In this document: positions 36,187-48,272 of the stretch, piece after piece
How positions within the stretch are numbered: the first letter of the stretch is position 1
How the letters are laid out: every line of letters starts with the position of its first letter
Origin: Rhabditoides inermis
Lineage: Eukaryota > Nematoda > Chromadorea > Rhabditida > Rhabditidae
Reading direction: 5' to 3'
Assembly: GCA_963966185.1 (NCBI GenBank)
Contig: CAWZYM010000118.1
Coordinates: 82,501-146,500, forward strand
DNA length: 64,000 nucleotides
Notes under the pieces: generated by a model
Seen by the model: the letters and a program-made list of their open reading frames with translations, nothing else
Told to the model about the DNA's origin: nothing
Databases searched by the model: none
Position numbers and translations under genes: made by a program

Positions 36187-37059
36187 ATGAAGATCTACAA
36201 GGATATTTTCACCGGTGAGTGTTGTTTCAATTTGTTCGATTTTCCACGATCCTTAAGTTAGTTCCTACAGTCATCTAGTGGTATAATGTTATTTCTTGAT
36301 TATGTAGCGTTTTGCTGCGCAGTCTTGAAACCATTATGCTGCTTTTTGATTTATTAGGAATTGACGAGTTTCCCGTGGGACATTACTTATATGATGATTC
36401 TAAAAATACTGGCCGAAATGGTTTTGCTAGATTCCATGTTTTGGCTTGCATATATATTGACCATCAAACATTGAATTATTTAAGATTACAGGTGACGAGC
36501 TGTCTTCGGACTCCTTCCCCATGAAGCTCGTTGATGACTTCCACTACGAGTTCAAGGGACGCTTCTGCGTTCGTTCTGACGGAGACATCGTCCTCGCTGG
36601 ATCCAACCCTTCTGCTGAGGAGGCTGACGAGGGAAACGATGAGCACGTTGAGCGTGGACTCGACTTCGTTCTTAACCACTCCCTTGAGGAGATGAACATG
36701 TACGAAGATCCCGCTATGCTCAAGAAGTACATGAAGGACTTCTCCAAGGCTATGATTGAGCGTTTGACCAAGGACGGAGCTTCCGCTGACGAGATTGCTG
36801 CTTTTAAGACAAAGGTCCAGGCATTCTTCGTTCGTCTGCTCAAGAAGGACGTTCTGAAGACTCTTCAGTTCTTCGTTGGTGAGTTTCTTTTTCTTTGCTG
36901 AATTATTATCTTATTTTGTTATTTCTAGGACCCAGGGGAGCCGAGACCGGAGGAACTGAGGGACAGCTTTGCATTGTTGAGTTCCGTGAGGGAGCTGATG
37001 GAAACGAGGAGCCCACTCTCATGCTCCTCAAGGCTGCCCTTGAGGAGGAGAAGTGTTAA
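36187..37059 (+). CDS. tct-1: Translationally controlled tumour protein homologue
   Basis: Three exons (36187-36214, 36492-36878, 36929-37059) encode about 181 residues. MKIYKDIFTGDELSSDSFP, the helical hairpin (KDFSKAMIERLTKDGA) and the C-terminal strand PTLMLLKAALEEEKC match the TCTP family from end to end. TCTP is an abundant cytosolic protein linked to growth control and translation. It lies 167 bases after RPLP0 and 210 bases before RPL37A on the same strand. Codon use is biased as in the neighbouring ribosomal genes. Confidence 0.97.
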
Positions 37060-37252
37060 CTTCGAAAATTGTTGGTTTGTTCCATGCTCTTAATATCATT
37101 GTTATCTTTGTGATAATGTCTGGCAAAAGTAAAGATTCCCAACGTATTATGATGTATTTTTTTGTTATCTTGTAACCGCTTTCACTTGCGGAGCACTATG
37201 TGCTTATCTGTATCATTGTATTTGTTTCATGCTCATTTCAGCATTATTCATA

Positions 37253-37261
37253 AATTTTTAG
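37253..37261 (+). promoter_or_regulatory. Candidate trans-splice acceptor of RPL37A
   Basis: ATTTTTTAG-like acceptor (AATTTTTAG) ends eight bases upstream of the RPL37A ATG; no upstream coding exon is seen. Confidence 0.5.
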
Positions 37262-37269
37262 GGTATAAA

Positions 37270-37589
37270 ATGGCCAAGCGCACCAAGAAGGTCGGAATCA
37301 CCGGAAAGTACGGAACCCGTTACGGAGCTTCTCTCCGTAAGCTCGTCAAGAAGATGGAGGTGACCCAGCACTCCAAGTACACCTGCTCTTTCTGCGGAAA
37401 GGAATCGATGAGCCGTACTTGCGTCGGAATCTGGAAGTGCACCAAGTGCCAGAAGGTTGGTTGCTCAAGTTCGATATTTACAAAAGTTTGTGTTTACAGA
37501 CCGTTGCCGGAGGAGCTTACGTCTACGCCACCACTACCGCGGCTACCGTCAGGTCTACCATCCGTCGTCTCCGTGACCTCAAGCAGTAA
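37270..37589 (+). CDS. rpl-43: 60S ribosomal protein L37A (eL43)
   Basis: Two exons (37270-37455, 37500-37589) encode about 91 residues. [19 protein letters not shown] and the zinc-binding CxxC pairs ([14 protein letters not shown]) followed by [11 protein letters not shown] define eL43. Third gene of the tandem cluster. The longer upstream frame is outron sequence. Confidence 0.97.
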
Positions 37590-37754
37590 ACTTGGCAGCG
37601 GATCTCCTTGACCAGTTGTTATATTGTTATCATGCTGTGTTGGGATAAACGGCTGTTGACTAATTTATGTTTGTCGGGTATCTATGTCGTATACGGTCGA
37701 TTCAATATTTTGCTCGGTACTGGAACTGGTTTTAAATTGGTCGATGGGTTGGTA

Positions 37755-37763
37755 TCAATTCAG
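37755..37763 (+). promoter_or_regulatory. Candidate trans-splice acceptor of the METTL26-like gene
   Basis: CAATTCAG ends 14 bases upstream of the ATG, within the 188-base gap after the RPL37A stop. Confidence 0.4.
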
Positions 37764-37777
37764 TCGGTCTGTGAATT

Positions 37778-38584
37778 ATGTTGCGCGCTGCGGCTGCTGA
37801 ACGAAACCGGGAGGCTATTGCCGATGTGCTGAAACTCTACCTGAAAGATGGATTTCGAGTCAGTTTTATTTGATTCTTCATTTGTTGTACTACTCGTTTC
37901 AACGAACATGTTTAGGTGCTCGAAATCGCATCTGGGACTGGGCAGCATGTAGCTCATTTCGCTCCGCAATTCCCTGCTGTTCACTTTCAACCATCCGATT
38001 GTGATCCGAGAAACATCCACTCCATTGTCGGATACGTTGATCATTTCATGGTATTGCTATTATACGATCGTCATTTATATATTGCATTTCACAGTACCCG
38101 AACATGCGTGTTCCTCTATATATCGATGTCTCGAAACCTGTGTCGAGTTGGACCCTTCCTACCGATTTTGCATCTCGCAATATCGATATTATGTTTAACG
38201 CCAACATGATTCACATCAGCAGCAACGCAGCTGTTGCAGGACTCTTCCAGGTGCGAATGCAGTTTAAATTAGACATTTTGTTTCATGTAGGCCGCTGGAC
38301 TGCTGTTGCCTTCTGGCGGCATGCTGATCACGTATGGGCCGTATGCTGACGGCGGTCGCCTCACACCACAGAGCAACAGAAACTTCGACGCCGGACTGCG
38401 CGCCCAGAACGAGCAGTGGGGAGTTCGCGATGTGACTGAATTGGAGAAGGTTTGTTATGAGAACGGAAAAGCGTGGAAGCTCAATACTTGCATTTTACAG
38501 ATGGCCCGAGATAACGGAATGGTGCTCCAGCACGTGCACGACATGCCTGCAAACAACAAGATCCTCGTATTCTACCGCCAATGA
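37778..38584 (+). CDS. METTL26-like (DUF938) methyltransferase-fold protein
   Basis: Five exons (37778-37858, 37916-38050, 38095-38250, 38291-38449, 38501-38584) encode about 204 residues. AERNREAIADVL, the SAM-binding LEIASGTGQHVAHFA, the NANMIHIS block, LLPSGGMLITYGPY and NRNFDAGLRAQNEQWGVRD are hallmarks of DUF938/METTL26. The biochemical substrate of this family is not settled. It follows RPL37A by 188 bases on the same strand and could be the last gene of the cluster. Confidence 0.92.
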
Positions 38585-40582
38585 TAGAGAAGGGCAAAAG
38601 AAGAGGCGAGTATGTGCTGCGCCCAATTATGCGCTAATTATGTGTTTTCGTAGATGTAGGTTATACTTTTTACTATTGTATGTCTGCTTTATACGATACT
38701 ATAAACATTCCGTGCACTAAACTCGATGTAGACACATGATTTGGTGGGTGTGTGAATCATGTAATATTCATGTGTGATTGACATTTCGAGATGACGTGTT
38801 CATCCACTATTCTTCATCTCGATTCATATGTGCGGGTATGAGTTGCAGGCGCATGTGCACAACAACGTCCTTATACTCTGCATTAGTGTCTCGATTGTGC
38901 GTATCCCATGTCGAGAGGGGGAGGGGAGCGGGTAGCCATGCCCTGCTCCTCCAATTTCAGGTTCCTTTCGAATGACCTCTCTCTCTCTCTCTCCGCTTTA
39001 GTTGTATGGTTGGTATTATAGTGGTAGTCCTTCTTGGTGTAGTATCGAATGCAGTCCACTTCTCGATTCCCTCTTGCATTCGCGTTATTGCAATGCGCCC
39101 TGTAAAAGCCGGAGGGTGCAATTGCACCTCTTCAGTGTCATGATTCCGCGTACTGGTCTACTGGTATAGCCTTCTGTCGCCTCGTCACACTCTCTCCGTC
39201 GCTATGATGTCTGCACTCTCTCCACTTGGCGTGCTCACTCGGCTCTCTCCGCCTGCTCCTGATGGTTTCAATATCTGATTTCAGTGCTCCCGAGGGCGCA
39301 GAACGAGAGAATGAGGGGAGGACAATCGTGGCCCGTCTCGATTGCACTCCCATTCGTCCCGTGATTACCTGCGTTTCTCTCTGGCTGATATTTGACCATC
39401 TATCGCTGCATCTTCGCACATTTTACGGCATACGAAATGCTGATTAGAGAATGAATGTCTTCACGCTCTCTCTGTTGTTGGCTGGTGGGGATCGATTTGA
39501 GTGATCCCTCATAGACGTGTCTCTGAAGAGCGGAACCCATTTCGCATCCATCACTTTCATGATCACAAGTTGGCTCACCGCGTGCAATCCTCACTTTTCT
39601 CCCTCCAAGACCCATTTTCTCATCTATTGCAACACTTCTAACACTTCTTGTTACTTTTTGCTCCATTTCGGTTCGAGAGAGTAGTTTCTATTTGAAACTC
39701 ACATGTGAGAAGCCTGATTTAATTCAGAATTTGTGATACCTGGATAGGATACATAAATTTCCGCTTTTTTTCTTCTAGCGAGTACTGTTAATCTCATTAC
39801 TGTTTCACACTGCGACACTTTTCTCGCAATCCGAGTGCAATGTGCACCTGGCACATAGAGAATCACTTTTCCACTAAAAACCGAGTATCAAATAATTGGA
39901 ACAATTGTGAAACCAGAATGCTCACACAATCTTAATCTACTTTAGTCGCACTCTCGCAGTGATACCAACATACTCTCACCCTTGATTACCAACCATCTTC
40001 CTCTATTCGTCATCGACTTCTTTTTTTGGTGCAGGAGCCCTGTCAAATGTGTTGTGCTGATGAGTGAGTGAGTGGTGGGATGTGAGAGAGTCTCGCATTG
40101 TCCATCATCTCGAATAAACAGAGAGAGGCACAAACACAGAGCGAGAGAATCCCACAGTCGAGTAGACTCGCCATCTGACGCCCGCCCGTCCGAGTGAATT
40201 GCAATCATCGATCCCTCTTCCTCATCCCGCTCTCGTAAACTGTCTCCTCTGAACTCTCTTCTCGTAAACTTTCAACGCGCGATGAGCAAGATGAGCTCTC
40301 ACACTTCCAATCACGCGACCATCTGCCAATCTATACTTTCCTCGGTTCCACAAAAATCATCGTTTTGATATCCTTTTCGTTCTTATCACGCAACTGCACG
40401 GATATAAAAAGCGTCTACTGTAGCGAGTAACAAATGCTAATCTGCGAATTAGATTCCCGAAGGCGATGGAAAGCCTGTTAGTCTGTTGTCTGTTGTCATC
40501 CACAGTCGCCTTCACTCGCTTGTTGCAAGACGAGCTGACAAGCATCCTTCAAACAACGCTCACTGTCGCTCCTTCCCCCTTA

Positions 40583-40631
<49 letters not shown>

Positions 40632-41500
40632 ACACGTCATCACATTAGCATAGATATGCGTGTACGTCGTACATGGCTAGCGCTAGTCCCCCGAGTCCTC
40701 TACTAATGACATGCATGACAGGTGTAAGAGGAGTAAATAGAATTTAAAGTTATTAAGATTATTTAGCCCTATGAATCTCTATTCTCTATGGTATTCGGCT
40801 CATGAACATGACAGCATCTCTCTGCCATCTTCCCCAGTCAGTGATGTCAAAACAAAACACGCTGCAATTGAATGACGGATCGGATGCATTTTTGCTTATA
40901 TTAGAGAGGGCGCGCAGCGCCCTCTCTTTTGGCTTAGGATAAGGCTCGCGCTAGAATTTTTAAGAAGCGATATCCAAAGGTCATGTTAGCAGCAACGTGA
41001 ACTCATCCAATTCATGTTAGTTAGATTCGCACGGTTCCGTAGGCCAGATCACTGGTTGACGCCATCTTTGTATCTTTTCTGTGAAAGAAGTTATGCGCGA
41101 TCGCGCGCACCCATGAGGCGAGAGGCCAGCGTGTGGGTGTGTGTGTGTGGACCGGTTCCAGTCAACGCTGGCTGCTAGCTCTCTCTCTCGGTGGGCGGGG
41201 CGAGAGAGAGAGAGCGCGAGAGTGCGCGATATTGAGAGAGCGCGCAGACGGTAGTAGACATGCACTTACGCCTCAGCGATTCAAAATAAAGAGTAAAATT
41301 TCTTTCAAAGCGTTTCTTTTGATACCATGAGAAACATTGTTGTACATACGCAACAAACACGACCTGTAGAATGTAGTATATTCAATGACTTGCTACCATC
41401 ATTAAATTGTATCATTCATCATAGTTCTGCGCATACGAATGAACGACGGAGCTTGGCAATCAGGTAGAAAAGAAATTTCTATGAAATTTAACAAAAGCAC
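38585..41500. other. Gene-poor region
   Basis: About 2.9 kb without a gene that I can support. Pyrimidine-rich, with a (CT)n run at 40588-40630 and a perfect hairpin GAGAGGGCGC/GCGCCCTCTC at 40905-40927. Overlapping minus-strand frames at 39138-39666 lack conserved features. It may contain the promoter of the neuropeptide receptor downstream. Confidence 0.5.
40905..40927. repeat. GC hairpin
   Basis: GAGAGGGCGCGCAGCGCCCTCTC is a perfect stem with a three-base loop followed by T-rich sequence. It resembles the GC hairpins of the first 3.5 kb in form. Function unknown. Confidence 0.55.
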
Positions 41501-41504
41501 ATAT

Positions 41505-41658
41505 ATTATCTCTTAAAAGTACTCGCGTAAAGAGAGTCAGTTTGTCTTGACCCAATTCAACAAAAGCGCATGCATAAAACGTTTACAAATACTAACACAA
41601 ACCTGCGCATAACGGACTGTTCGATGAATCGATGAAATTGATGAAATGTAATCAATAT

Positions 41659-41756
<98 letters not shown>

Positions 41757-41856
41757 AGGTTTGTGTTAGTATTTGTAAACGTTTTATGCATGCGCTTTTG
41801 TTGAATTGGGTCAAGACAAACTGACTCTCTTTACGCGAGTACTTTTAAGAGATAAT
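41505..41856. repeat. Perfect palindrome with 102-base arms around a (GA)n core
   Basis: 41505-41606 (ATTATCTCTTAAAAGTACTC...CACAAACCTGC) is the exact reverse complement of 41755-41856 as far as I can compare by eye. The spacer is about 148 bases, of which about 95 are pure GA. No coding capacity. It is either a foldback element or the product of inverted duplication at a microsatellite. Confidence 0.9.
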
Positions 41857-42035
41857 TTTCAATAGCATCACGTTTCGTATATAGCTACTATTGTTTGTCG
41901 CCGTTTCGTGATATCTATAGTCTATAGTCTATAGATATGTGGTTAGTCTGAGAGCACTGTTTTTTTTATAATTCAATATATCGCAGTCAAATTGTTCACT
42001 CCACCAGCTCCTTTCCACTAACACAATCTTTAGGA

Positions 42036-44382
42036 ATGTCTCTGAATCTTCGTGATGCCACCGAAAATGAGCCGTACCAGAGATTCCGGCAGCTGCGATT
42101 GCACAATGCGTATGGAGACGAGGTGAGTCGATACATGACGAGATAACTTTTTTAATATTGTTTACGGTTTATTTTTTCTAGATAAGGTTAGTTTTGTATT
42201 GTCACACTTCTTCATTCACCATTCTCCATTCAACATTAGATTACAAAGAGGGTATATGAGTGAAAGAAGGGAATTATGGTAATCTGTAGTTGGAGAGTTG
42301 GTCAATGACTCGCCGTGACGATCGCGATATAAGCAACTATTCGAATTTGATATACAACAAATTACAATCAAAATTTCAGATGTTCGCACGGGATATGAAC
42401 ATCTCAGAGTTGAGCCGACACTGCGATAACCAGGTGCCACTGACAGCCTCTCTTCTTTTCTCTCTCGAACCCTCAAAACAACTAATTTCAGGTTATCCGC
42501 GACTTTGCGCACTTTTCTCTCAAGCTCCTCTCCGAACAGTACAACGAGACCGCAAATGCAATGTGCGACATTTTCCGATTTTTTATATCTAACACATCCC
42601 AATCATCCCAATCGCTCTAGACAGTCTAGACAGTGTTGAGACTGTTGACAACCTCCTTCCTTGTAGTGAGCATCCTCACTTCATTCCCGTTTGGGCGACG
42701 ATCCTTCTCTCGCTCGTCTTCTGCTGCGTCGGATGCGTAGGCGTGGTGAGCTGAGGAGTCTAACGTCATGTCACGATTAGCACTTTTCAGGTCGGAAACC
42801 TGCTCACCGTGTGTGTGATCAAGAACACTGCCGCGCTGCACAGCCACACCAACTACTTTCTCGCCTCTCTTGCCATATCTGGTACGTTTTTCATCTTTCT
42901 CTTTCCCTCTCCTCTCTCCTATCCGTCGGAAGAACTCTCTATTCCCTCTCCTTCCAGATCTCTGTTTGATAGTGGTCGGTGTGCCCTTCGATCTCCTCTA
43001 TTTGTGGCGCAAGAATCAGCCGCCCGACATTGCCGGATACTGCGAGTTTATGAGTTAGTATTAAAATTAGAAATCATTCAATAATCGATTAATATCAGGC
43101 ACTTCCATCTCGCTCTTCACATTCGCCTCAATTCTCACTATAGTATCTCTAACAGCTGAGCGATTTGTCGCCATCTGCTATCCTTTCAGTCTCAAGGTGG
43201 GAATCAATCAATATCGATCGATAACTGATAACTATCCAGCTGTTGTTCGGGAAGCGTCGCGTGTTGAACGTCATCTACGCCATCTGGGTGATCGCCTTCT
43301 TCCCGTCGCTCTACATCGGTCTTCAGGCACGTCTGCTATTTGTACACACAAACATCACCGTTCCACTATTTTTACTCACCACTCACACTATACGGAGGTA
43401 ACCCAACACTGGCGTGTCGAAAAACACCAAAGTAGTGCGTGTTCGCCCCTCTCGCCTTTCCCTTGAAAGCTATACCTGTGGGAAGTCCGCATACACACCT
43501 TCCACATCAATCCACGTAATCAATCGATAGCGTTGCAGTTCAAACAAGTCTCACAGGACTTCTGCGGATACAACCATGAGCTAGGCAATGGCAAGGGAGG
43601 CTGCGACTATGTCACATCCAATTCTGTACCCTTCAGATATCCCTTTGAGGCAAGCTCGTAACGTATATGATTATATAAATATTCTCATTTTAGACAACCA
43701 TGCTCATTACTTTCATCTTGCCAGTTGCATTCATCATATATTGCTACATTCGCATTTTGCGTATGTTCTGTACAGTCAACGAAACATTCGGTGTTAATTT
43801 CAGGTTCGTTGAATCAAATGGCGAATCAGACAACTGTTCACCTCCCGGTAACTCATCTGAATAGTGACAGTAGTCAAACAGCAGTACCATCATCATCTCT
43901 CGCACCATCTAATCTTCTGTACGTTCACACAAAGGTAGAGTTATCACCACAAATATGAAACCAGAAAGCCAACTGTTTCAGAACAATCTGCCACCAAAGA
44001 GTCAACAAGCACAAAAAATGGTCATCAAAATGCTTGGTAATTTTTTTAAGTGAAAAAGTAAACAACTTTTTATTTCAGTGACAGTCACGGCAGTATTCTT
44101 TATTTGCTATTTGCCGTATCACATAGAACGATTGATAGTTCAGTACACGAAACAACAGTGCGAGAAGAGCACATTCTGCCTTCTACTCTACCCGATAACT
44201 GGTTTACTGCAGTATATCAGGTAAAACAATTCAAACAAGAACTTTTTTAATTTTCTTGCAGTGCTACACTGAATCCCATTTTCTACAATATGATGTCAGT
44301 ACGGTTTCGCAACGGCTTCAAGGTTCTCTTCCAAGACATTCTGCACAGACAAAAGGAGTACAGCAGCATAGTGCGCCTCTAA
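42036..44382 (+). CDS. Neuropeptide GPCR, neuromedin U receptor-like
   Basis: Exons in phase from the ATG at 42036 (42036-42122, 42380-42433 and further to the stop at 44382). After a hydrophilic N-terminus, TM1 (FIPVWATILLSLVFCC) leads to VGNLLT, TM2 has NYFLASLAISDLCLIVVG, and TM3 ends in SLTAERFVAICYPF (ERF for DRY). Extracellular loop 2 has LYLWEVRIHTFHIN and a Cys. TM5 is LITFILPVAFIIYCYI, TM6 is VFFICYLPYH and TM7 has SATLNPIFYNMMSVRFR, the NPxxY motif followed by the FR helix-8 start. The combination PFDLLYLW, ERFVAI and NPIFYN fits the NMU/pyrokinin/TRH receptor branch; the exact ligand is not determinable. Two introns appear to start with GC (GCACG after ..GLQ and GCAAG after ..PFE). 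The acceptor TCTTTAG just before the ATG may be a trans-splice site. Confidence 0.9.
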
Positions 44383-44630
44383 ATATGCCTTCGACACGTG
44401 TCAATTACACCCTCATACATTCCCACAGCAAGTCCACGATTCGATAAATTTCAAGTTCTTCATGTCAGAGAACAATATGATGGAGATGGTACATAATAAA
44501 TCAATCTATATTTATCTGTCGCCGTACGTAACACTAAGATGCAAGTTGCCTTTCACCCGCAGCACTAATGTGTTAATTACAAAATACGAACGAAAGGCAA
44601 CCTGCACCTCACACTACCAATCGGATTAGT
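44383..44630. other. Short convergent intergenic region
   Basis: 3' ends of the receptor (+) and ATP synthase b (-) genes. A TAATAAATCA signal at about 44495 fits the + strand gene. Two pieces of opposite sense, AAGATGCAAGTTGCCTTTC and GAAAGGCAACCTGCACCT, form an imperfect inverted repeat at 44538-44606. Confidence 0.55.
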
Positions 44631-46121
44631 TTAGGCCGAGAGTCCCTTAAGCTGAGCGATGGCGTTGTTAAGGTACTGGTCGCGGAACTGCTTGTCCTTG
44701 GACTGCTGCTCGACCTAAACACAACACGACCATGACAAAAAATTCACTCAAAACGAAATAAGAAAATAATACTAGAAATACTCACTCCCTCCGAAATCCA
44801 CTTGAGCATCAGATCGCGCTCAAAACGAGCCTTGGTCTCCTCGGTCTCCTTGAGGTAGTTGATACGGCGCTGAAGCTCGCTGGAGACGGTCTGGACGTTC
44901 TTCCTGAAATGTACGAGTTCAAATTAGGAATACTGCAAATCACCACTAATGTGAACAAAAATAGGTATACAAATAATTAGAATAACATTAAGTGAGAGAA
45001 GAAATAGAAAAATAAAACCATTACCTGTAGTTAGCCTCAAGCTGGAGAGACATGTTGTCCTTCATGACGGTGGGGAAAGCCTCCTTGACGGCGGTGAGCG
45101 ACTCGGTCTCAGCAGCAGAGGTCTATAACATTTTTATTGAACACAGGCGTTTTCTTTTTTAGCATCAAACATACCTTCCTGAACTCAACGGCGTCCTTCA
45201 GGTCCTCAGCAATAAGTCCCTTGAAGTAGTTCATGCGGTTCTGATACTCTCCGTAGAGCCAGTTATCAATCTTGTCTACAACGAGAAAAATCCACAACAA
45301 TGTAAACAATAAAGTAAGCGGTTGACCCACATCCAGAAGTCCTGGAGACAAGAAGATAGAACAGGATCCATCCAACAGTCATATGTCCCTGCTCCTCGAA
45401 CACCCACAGCTCCTTGTTCAGCAGGAAGGCGAACAGTCCTCCGAAGAAGAGGTATGGTCCTGAAATACCCAATTAAGACGATCGATGAACTAGAATGTCT
45501 GTTATTTTATAAGAAAGGTGACATTGATCGATAAAGACTGACCAGAGGTTCCGGTAACCTTGTTGAAGGGAGTGCACCACGAGTCAGGAACCATGAGGAG
45601 ACGGGTCTTGGGAGGGTACATCGGCCTGACAGGGTAGGGGAAGTTCGCCTAAAGATTGATACACATACACTAAACTTGATATTTAATAATTGAAATGATC
45701 TAACAAAATATGTACCAGGTCGCGGTCGGGGTGCTCCTTGAAGTCCTTGGGCAGAGCGGGAAGTGCCTCAGGGGCAGCGAACTCCTTGCCGCAGTCATCG
45801 AACATAGACTTGGGGGGAGCAGACTCACCCTTGAGAGGGATTCCTACAGAAAACAATTGCCAAATAAATGAGAAACAAGATGCGTGAACAAACCCTGGAA
45901 GCGGAGAGCGATCTTCTGGAAGAAGTTAGGGTTGTCAAGCTGAGCGGGGTCAACCTGAGCCGCAGCCGCCGCTAAAAAGATGTATTCAACGTTTTATAAG
46001 AGGATACGTGCCCATGGGAAAATGTAACGAACGACTCACGAGCAGCGTGCGACGCCATGCGGACCGGGACGATGGCGACGCGAGCCGCCTGGGTAACGGG
46101 CAGCATACGGCTTAGAGACAT
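44631..46121 (-). CDS. Mitochondrial ATP synthase subunit b
   Basis: Nine exons in phase: 46040-46121, 45894-45971, 45716-45843, 45543-45648, 45331-45459, 45175-45275, 45025-45122, 44786-44903, 44631-44714. MSLSRMLPVTQAARVAIVP is a mitochondrial presequence. The body has YPVRPMYPPKTRLLMVPDSW, the membrane hairpin (GPYLFFGGLFAFLLNKELWV and GHMTVGWILFYLLV) and a long charged peripheral stalk helix (KIDNWLYGEYQNRMNYFKG...KARFERDLMLKWISEGV) ending IAQLKGLSA. This is the F0 peripheral-stalk subunit; nematodes have two paralogues (asb-1, asb-2) and I cannot tell which. A CAG acceptor six bases before the ATG suggests trans-splicing. Confidence 0.95.
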
Positions 46122-47358
46122 ACTACCCTGAAAAAGCAAATTTGTCCATACACGAAACAATATTTAAAAAAAACGAAACCGCACCGGACGCGTAAATCAG
46201 TTGGAAATGATGCAGTTATGTGTTACCACTACGGAACGCTTTCGAGAACAGCAAATGAGTAAATATAAACATTATCTAACATTTTAATCAAATAAAGACT
46301 ATTACAAATCAAAACAAACAACATTTCCGATGATACAAAGACAGAACATTAGGAACATATTGCTAGTTTTCGCAATACACAATCGCGGAACATGTAACGT
46401 GTAGAAAACAATCTTGGTTAGGTTTTCGGATACGCTGTATGTGAAAATCATACTTAAAATGCTCGAAAATCAATCGATAATCCATATTCCTCATGTAGAT
46501 CAAGTGAAACTCCGCCCCCTCGGGCGGTGCAGAGTTATCGTAACCAAAAACAGGGCGGACTCAATTCGTGTTAAGACCACTGAATTTTTCAAAAAATGGT
46601 GTTTTTTCTTTGTAAACTTCCAGTTATGTAAATTTTGATAAGTATTATCGAATTTGTCAAATTTTTAGAATTTATTTGATACCAAACATGTTATACTTTT
46701 CACTTTGAGTTTATTTCGTTTGTCACGGAGCGAGAACGTGAGTGAAAGCAAACAATAATAAAAAACGAACAAGGGGCATATGACGATAAATGCAAACTAA
46801 GAAATACCAGTAAATATAATAGGAAGAGTGAAATTACCGCGCCGACCGAAGAGACATAGCGTTTTCACTTGTTCCATAGGATAGAGACAAGGCAGAGCCG
46901 GATAATGTGGACAAGGACGGTACGGTGGGTGTGGGCGGGATAAGACATGCGTTATTTTGTGTTGATTGAATGCAATTTAAACCAAAAACGATACAAATTC
47001 TGATACAGTGAGAATGTTTTCCACCCTCCGTTTTCCAAACTATCCGCAGTATGTTTGACTTGTATAGATTCAATCAAATTATTTCAAACATTGACGATGT
47101 AAAAAAGTAAATAAATTATAAATCATTTATTAAAATCAAATCACACGACTCGTATCACAGTTCACCAAACACAGAAGGTCACTATAGCTTGAGATTTTTC
47201 CATACAATTTGCGTGCGGAGTGGGGTTTGGCTGCCACGGGATATAAGGCTCTCTGATTAGTATGAAATGTAACTCTTGCACATACTTGCAAGACTATAAG
47301 ACGGAAAGAAGTTATCGATTATGCCGTTTTAAGAATGAATGTAATGTTGTAAGGGAGT
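46122..47358. other. Intergenic region
   Basis: About 1.2 kb, AT-rich, between the ATP synthase b start and the end of the ORP gene on the same strand. No supported gene. The small frame at 46414-46638 has no protein character. Confidence 0.55.
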
Positions 47359-47481
47359 CTAGACGTCGAAGATGGCCTCCACATTCTCGTAGCAGCGGTT
47401 CCAGTAGGCGCCCGTGAACTTCCACCACTCCTTGCCAGAAGAATCCTTAGACAGGTCGAACCATCTGGAAGTTGGAAAGAT

Positions 47482-47522
<41 letters not shown>

Positions 47523-47572
47523 GAGAGAGAGAGAGAAGAGAGGAGAGAGAGGGGGGAGAGGAGAGAGGAAAA

Positions 47573-47607
<35 letters not shown>

Positions 47608-48122
47608 CTCACTTAGGATTCCCGGAGCGATTTTCCTTTCTCCTCTGCCTCTGCTTCTCCTCTAGCTTCTCCTTCAGTGCCGTCGCCTCGGCTAGAAGTC
47701 GTAATAGTCTCCTTCTCCTCCTCTTCATCCCCCTTCTCTCTCTCTCCCTCTCTCTCTCTCCACCCCCTCTCCCCACTTACCCATTCGTCCCTCCTCGAGT
47801 TCTCGCATGTCGGGTCGGAGTCGAGCATCGCTGGGCGGCAGCTCTTTCTTCTCTGCACACTCCTCATTCAACGAGAGCGCAAAGTAGGAGAGGTGGTACT
47901 GCTGCACAAACAAAACATTCCATCATTCACATTCTCTCTCACACACTCTCCCCATTCCTTCCCCCTTACCTTGTCCCACTTCGGCGGTTTTCTGTTGGCG
48001 AGCCAGATGAGGGTGGATTCGGGCAGAATGGCCACCCTCTCGCCCTCCTCGTTCTCCGCCTTCACACTCTCCTTGAACAGCTTCTGCCACTCGTTGTACC
48101 CGTCCTTCGACTGAAATTACCA

Positions 48123-48161
<39 letters not shown>

Positions 48162-48227
48162 CCTTCTCCCTTTCTCTCTCACTCTCTCTCCTCTCTATCT
48201 ATGTCTATCTCCCCCACTCCTCCTCCT

Positions 48228-48272
<45 letters not shown>

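Noticed and set aside
39138..39666. Two overlapping minus-strand ORFs of about 90 codons
   Set aside because: No known domain, charged low-complexity composition, no convincing splice sites; probably regulatory or non-coding DNA.
40466..40648. ORF starting MESLLVCCLLSSTVAFTRLL, possible signal peptide
   Set aside because: It runs into a (CT)n tract, and no in-phase continuation to the receptor gene was found; kept out for lack of support.
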